Of a stretch of 5,343 bases of DNA, positions 4,546 through 5,343 are shown one piece after another. The notes under the pieces were generated by a model. That model worked only from the letters and a program-made list of their open reading frames with translations. It was not told the origin of the DNA and did not search any database. Source of the stretch: JANXAZ01 sp037446605 (GTDB taxonomy: Bacteria; Pseudomonadota; Alphaproteobacteria; Geminicoccales; Geminicoccaceae); contig JBBIIE010000226.1 of assembly GCA_037446605.1 (NCBI GenBank), positions 1-5,343 of the forward strand, in the 5' to 3' direction. The stretch's first letter is position 1, and every line of letters starts with the position of its first letter. The translations under genes were made by a program, and so were the position numbers.

Positions 4546-5343
4546 ATGAACCTCGCCCTGATCGCTCTCCTGCCCTTCCTGGGCGCCGTCCTTCCGCCGC
4601 TCCTGATCCGCTCCGGGCGGAACGTCTGCGCGCTCGCGACGGGAGCCGTCACGGCGCTCGCCCTAGCCCTCCTCCTCGTCCAGGCCCCGGCCGTCTTCCG
4701 CGGCGAGGTCGTACGCGCGAGCCTGCCCTGGCTGCCGCAGGCCGGGCTCGAGGCGAGCTTCTTCCTCGACGGCTTCGGCTTCTTCTTCGCCCTTCTGATC
4801 CTCGTGATCGGCCTTTTGATCATCGCCTACGCGCGGTTCTATCTGTCGCGCGAAGACCCGATGGGCCGGTTCTACGCCTTCCTCCTGCTCTTCCAGGGGG
4901 CGATGGTCGGGATCGTCCTTTCCGACAACGTGCTGCTGCTCGTGATCTTCTGGGAGCTCACGAGTCTCTCCTCGTTCCTCCTGATCGGCTACTGGCGCCA
5001 TCTCCCCGAGGGCCGGCAGGGAGCGCGGATGGCGCTGGTGGTCACGGGCGCGGGCGGGCTCGCCCTCCTGGCCGGGGTCCTGCTCCTCGCTCAGGTCGCA
5101 GGCTCCTACGAGCTCACCACGATCCTGACGCGCGCCGAGGCCGTGAAGGGCTCCGGGCTCTACCTGCCGATCCTGCTCCTCGTGCTCGCCGGCGCCTTCA
5201 CGAAATCCGCCCAGTTGCCCTTCCATTTCTGGCTGCCGCACGCGATGGCGGCACCCACCCCGGTCTCCGCCTACCTGCATTCGGCGACCATGGTGAAGGC
5301 CGGGCTCTTCCTCATGGGCCGGCTCTGGCCCGTGCTGTCGGGG
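4546..5343 (+). CDS. mrpA: Mrp-type Na+/H+ antiporter subunit A, N-terminal part (runs off the window)
   Basis: Subunit A (MrpA/MnhA/PhaA) is the large inner-membrane subunit of the multi-subunit Mrp antiporter, which exports Na+ or K+ against protons and is related to NuoL of complex I. The frame is open from ATG 4546 to the window end, 266 codons; whole proteins are about 770-970 residues. Hydrophobic segments recur along the whole length (for example about 4-21, 28-46, 72-96, 110-147, 163-184, 205-219, 239-262). Diagnostic residues are Glu137 in FWELTSLSSFLLIGYW, matching the essential TM5 glutamate (Glu140 in Bacillus pseudofirmus), Lys220 in FTKSAQLPFHFWLPHAMAAP, and His245 and Lys251 in the TM8 block SAYLHSATMVKAG. 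These blocks fit MrpA better than MrpD or NuoL. Alphaproteobacteria often fuse A and B; that cannot be seen here. Subunits B/C-G would be expected downstream. It appears to have its own leader and promoter region. Confidence 0.94.
   Translation, partial: MNLALIALLPFLGAVLPPLLIRSGRNVCALATGAVTALALALLLVQAPAVFRGEVVRASLPWLPQAGLEASFFLDGFGFFFALLILVIGLLIIAYARFYLSREDPMGRFYAFLLLFQGAMVGIVLSDNVLLLVIFWELTSLSSFLLIGYWRHLPEGRQGARMALVVTGAGGLALLAGVLLLAQVAGSYELTTILTRAEAVKGSGLYLPILLLVLAGAFTKSAQLPFHFWLPHAMAAPTPVSAYLHSATMVKAGLFLMGRLWPVLSG

Noticed and set aside
2178..4823. An 881-codon open frame on the minus strand across rlmH, ggt and the mrpA start
   Set aside because: The translation is mostly Arg, Gly, Ala and Glu repeats without a recognisable domain, and it lies opposite genes with clear family motifs. 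In GC-rich DNA the reverse complements of stop codons (TTA, CTA, TCA) are rare, so long antisense frames arise as shadows.
4663..5280. A 205-codon Glu/Asp/Gln-rich open frame on the minus strand opposite mrpA
   Set aside because: The acidic composition is the complement of Leu/Phe/Val-rich membrane segments (CTC to GAG, GTC to GAC). The plus strand encodes an unmistakable MrpA.
1..5343. A new defence, mobile or biosynthetic system
   Set aside because: All coding sequence is explained by known housekeeping families; no transposase, integrase, toxin-antitoxin pair, CRISPR repeats or tRNA-linked attachment site was seen on either strand.

Overview
The window is very GC-rich DNA with strong G/C preference at third codon positions. 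All recognisable genes lie on the + strand. The order proA-nadD-rsfS-rlmH, the alphaproteobacterial style of NadD (GGSFNPAHDGH followed by WWLVSPQNPLK) and the MrpA/PhaA-type antiporter subunit point to a high-GC alphaproteobacterium, perhaps of the Rhodospirillales or a related order. That placement is inference from gene order and protein style; there is no rRNA here to settle it.

Region 1 (1-2725) is a tightly packed housekeeping operon. It runs from proA (proline synthesis, 5' end outside the window) through nadD (NAD synthesis) and rsfS (ribosome silencing factor) to rlmH (23S rRNA methyltransferase). proA and nadD appear to overlap, nadD and rsfS overlap by four bases (ATGA), and the rsfS stop abuts the rlmH GTG start. 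There is no room for internal promoters or terminators, so one transcript with translational coupling is likely. rsfS and rlmH both act on the large ribosomal subunit. proA and nadD are metabolic genes that usually travel with them.

Region 2 (2726-4388) has a 76-base gap with a weak promoter-like pair and a good Shine-Dalgarno sequence. It is followed by a complete gamma-glutamyltransferase-family Ntn-hydrolase gene of 528 codons. This protein has no visible signal peptide and resembles the cytoplasmic branch of the family (YwrD/HpxW-like) rather than classical periplasmic GGT.

Region 3 (4389-5343) begins with a 157-base intergenic stretch that is the most structured non-coding part of the window. 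It holds a hairpin just after the ggt stop, a promoter-like pair, a perfect 10-base inverted repeat with arms 79 bases apart, and a GCCGGC hairpin. The 5' part of an Mrp-type Na+/H+ antiporter subunit A gene follows (266 codons, running off the window end). It keeps the conserved TM5 glutamate and the TM7/TM8 lysines.

I found no mobile element, CRISPR array, tRNA, rRNA or convincing novel system. The points most worth a second look are the leader of mrpA, the uncertain starts of nadD and rsfS, and the substrate of the GGT-family enzyme.
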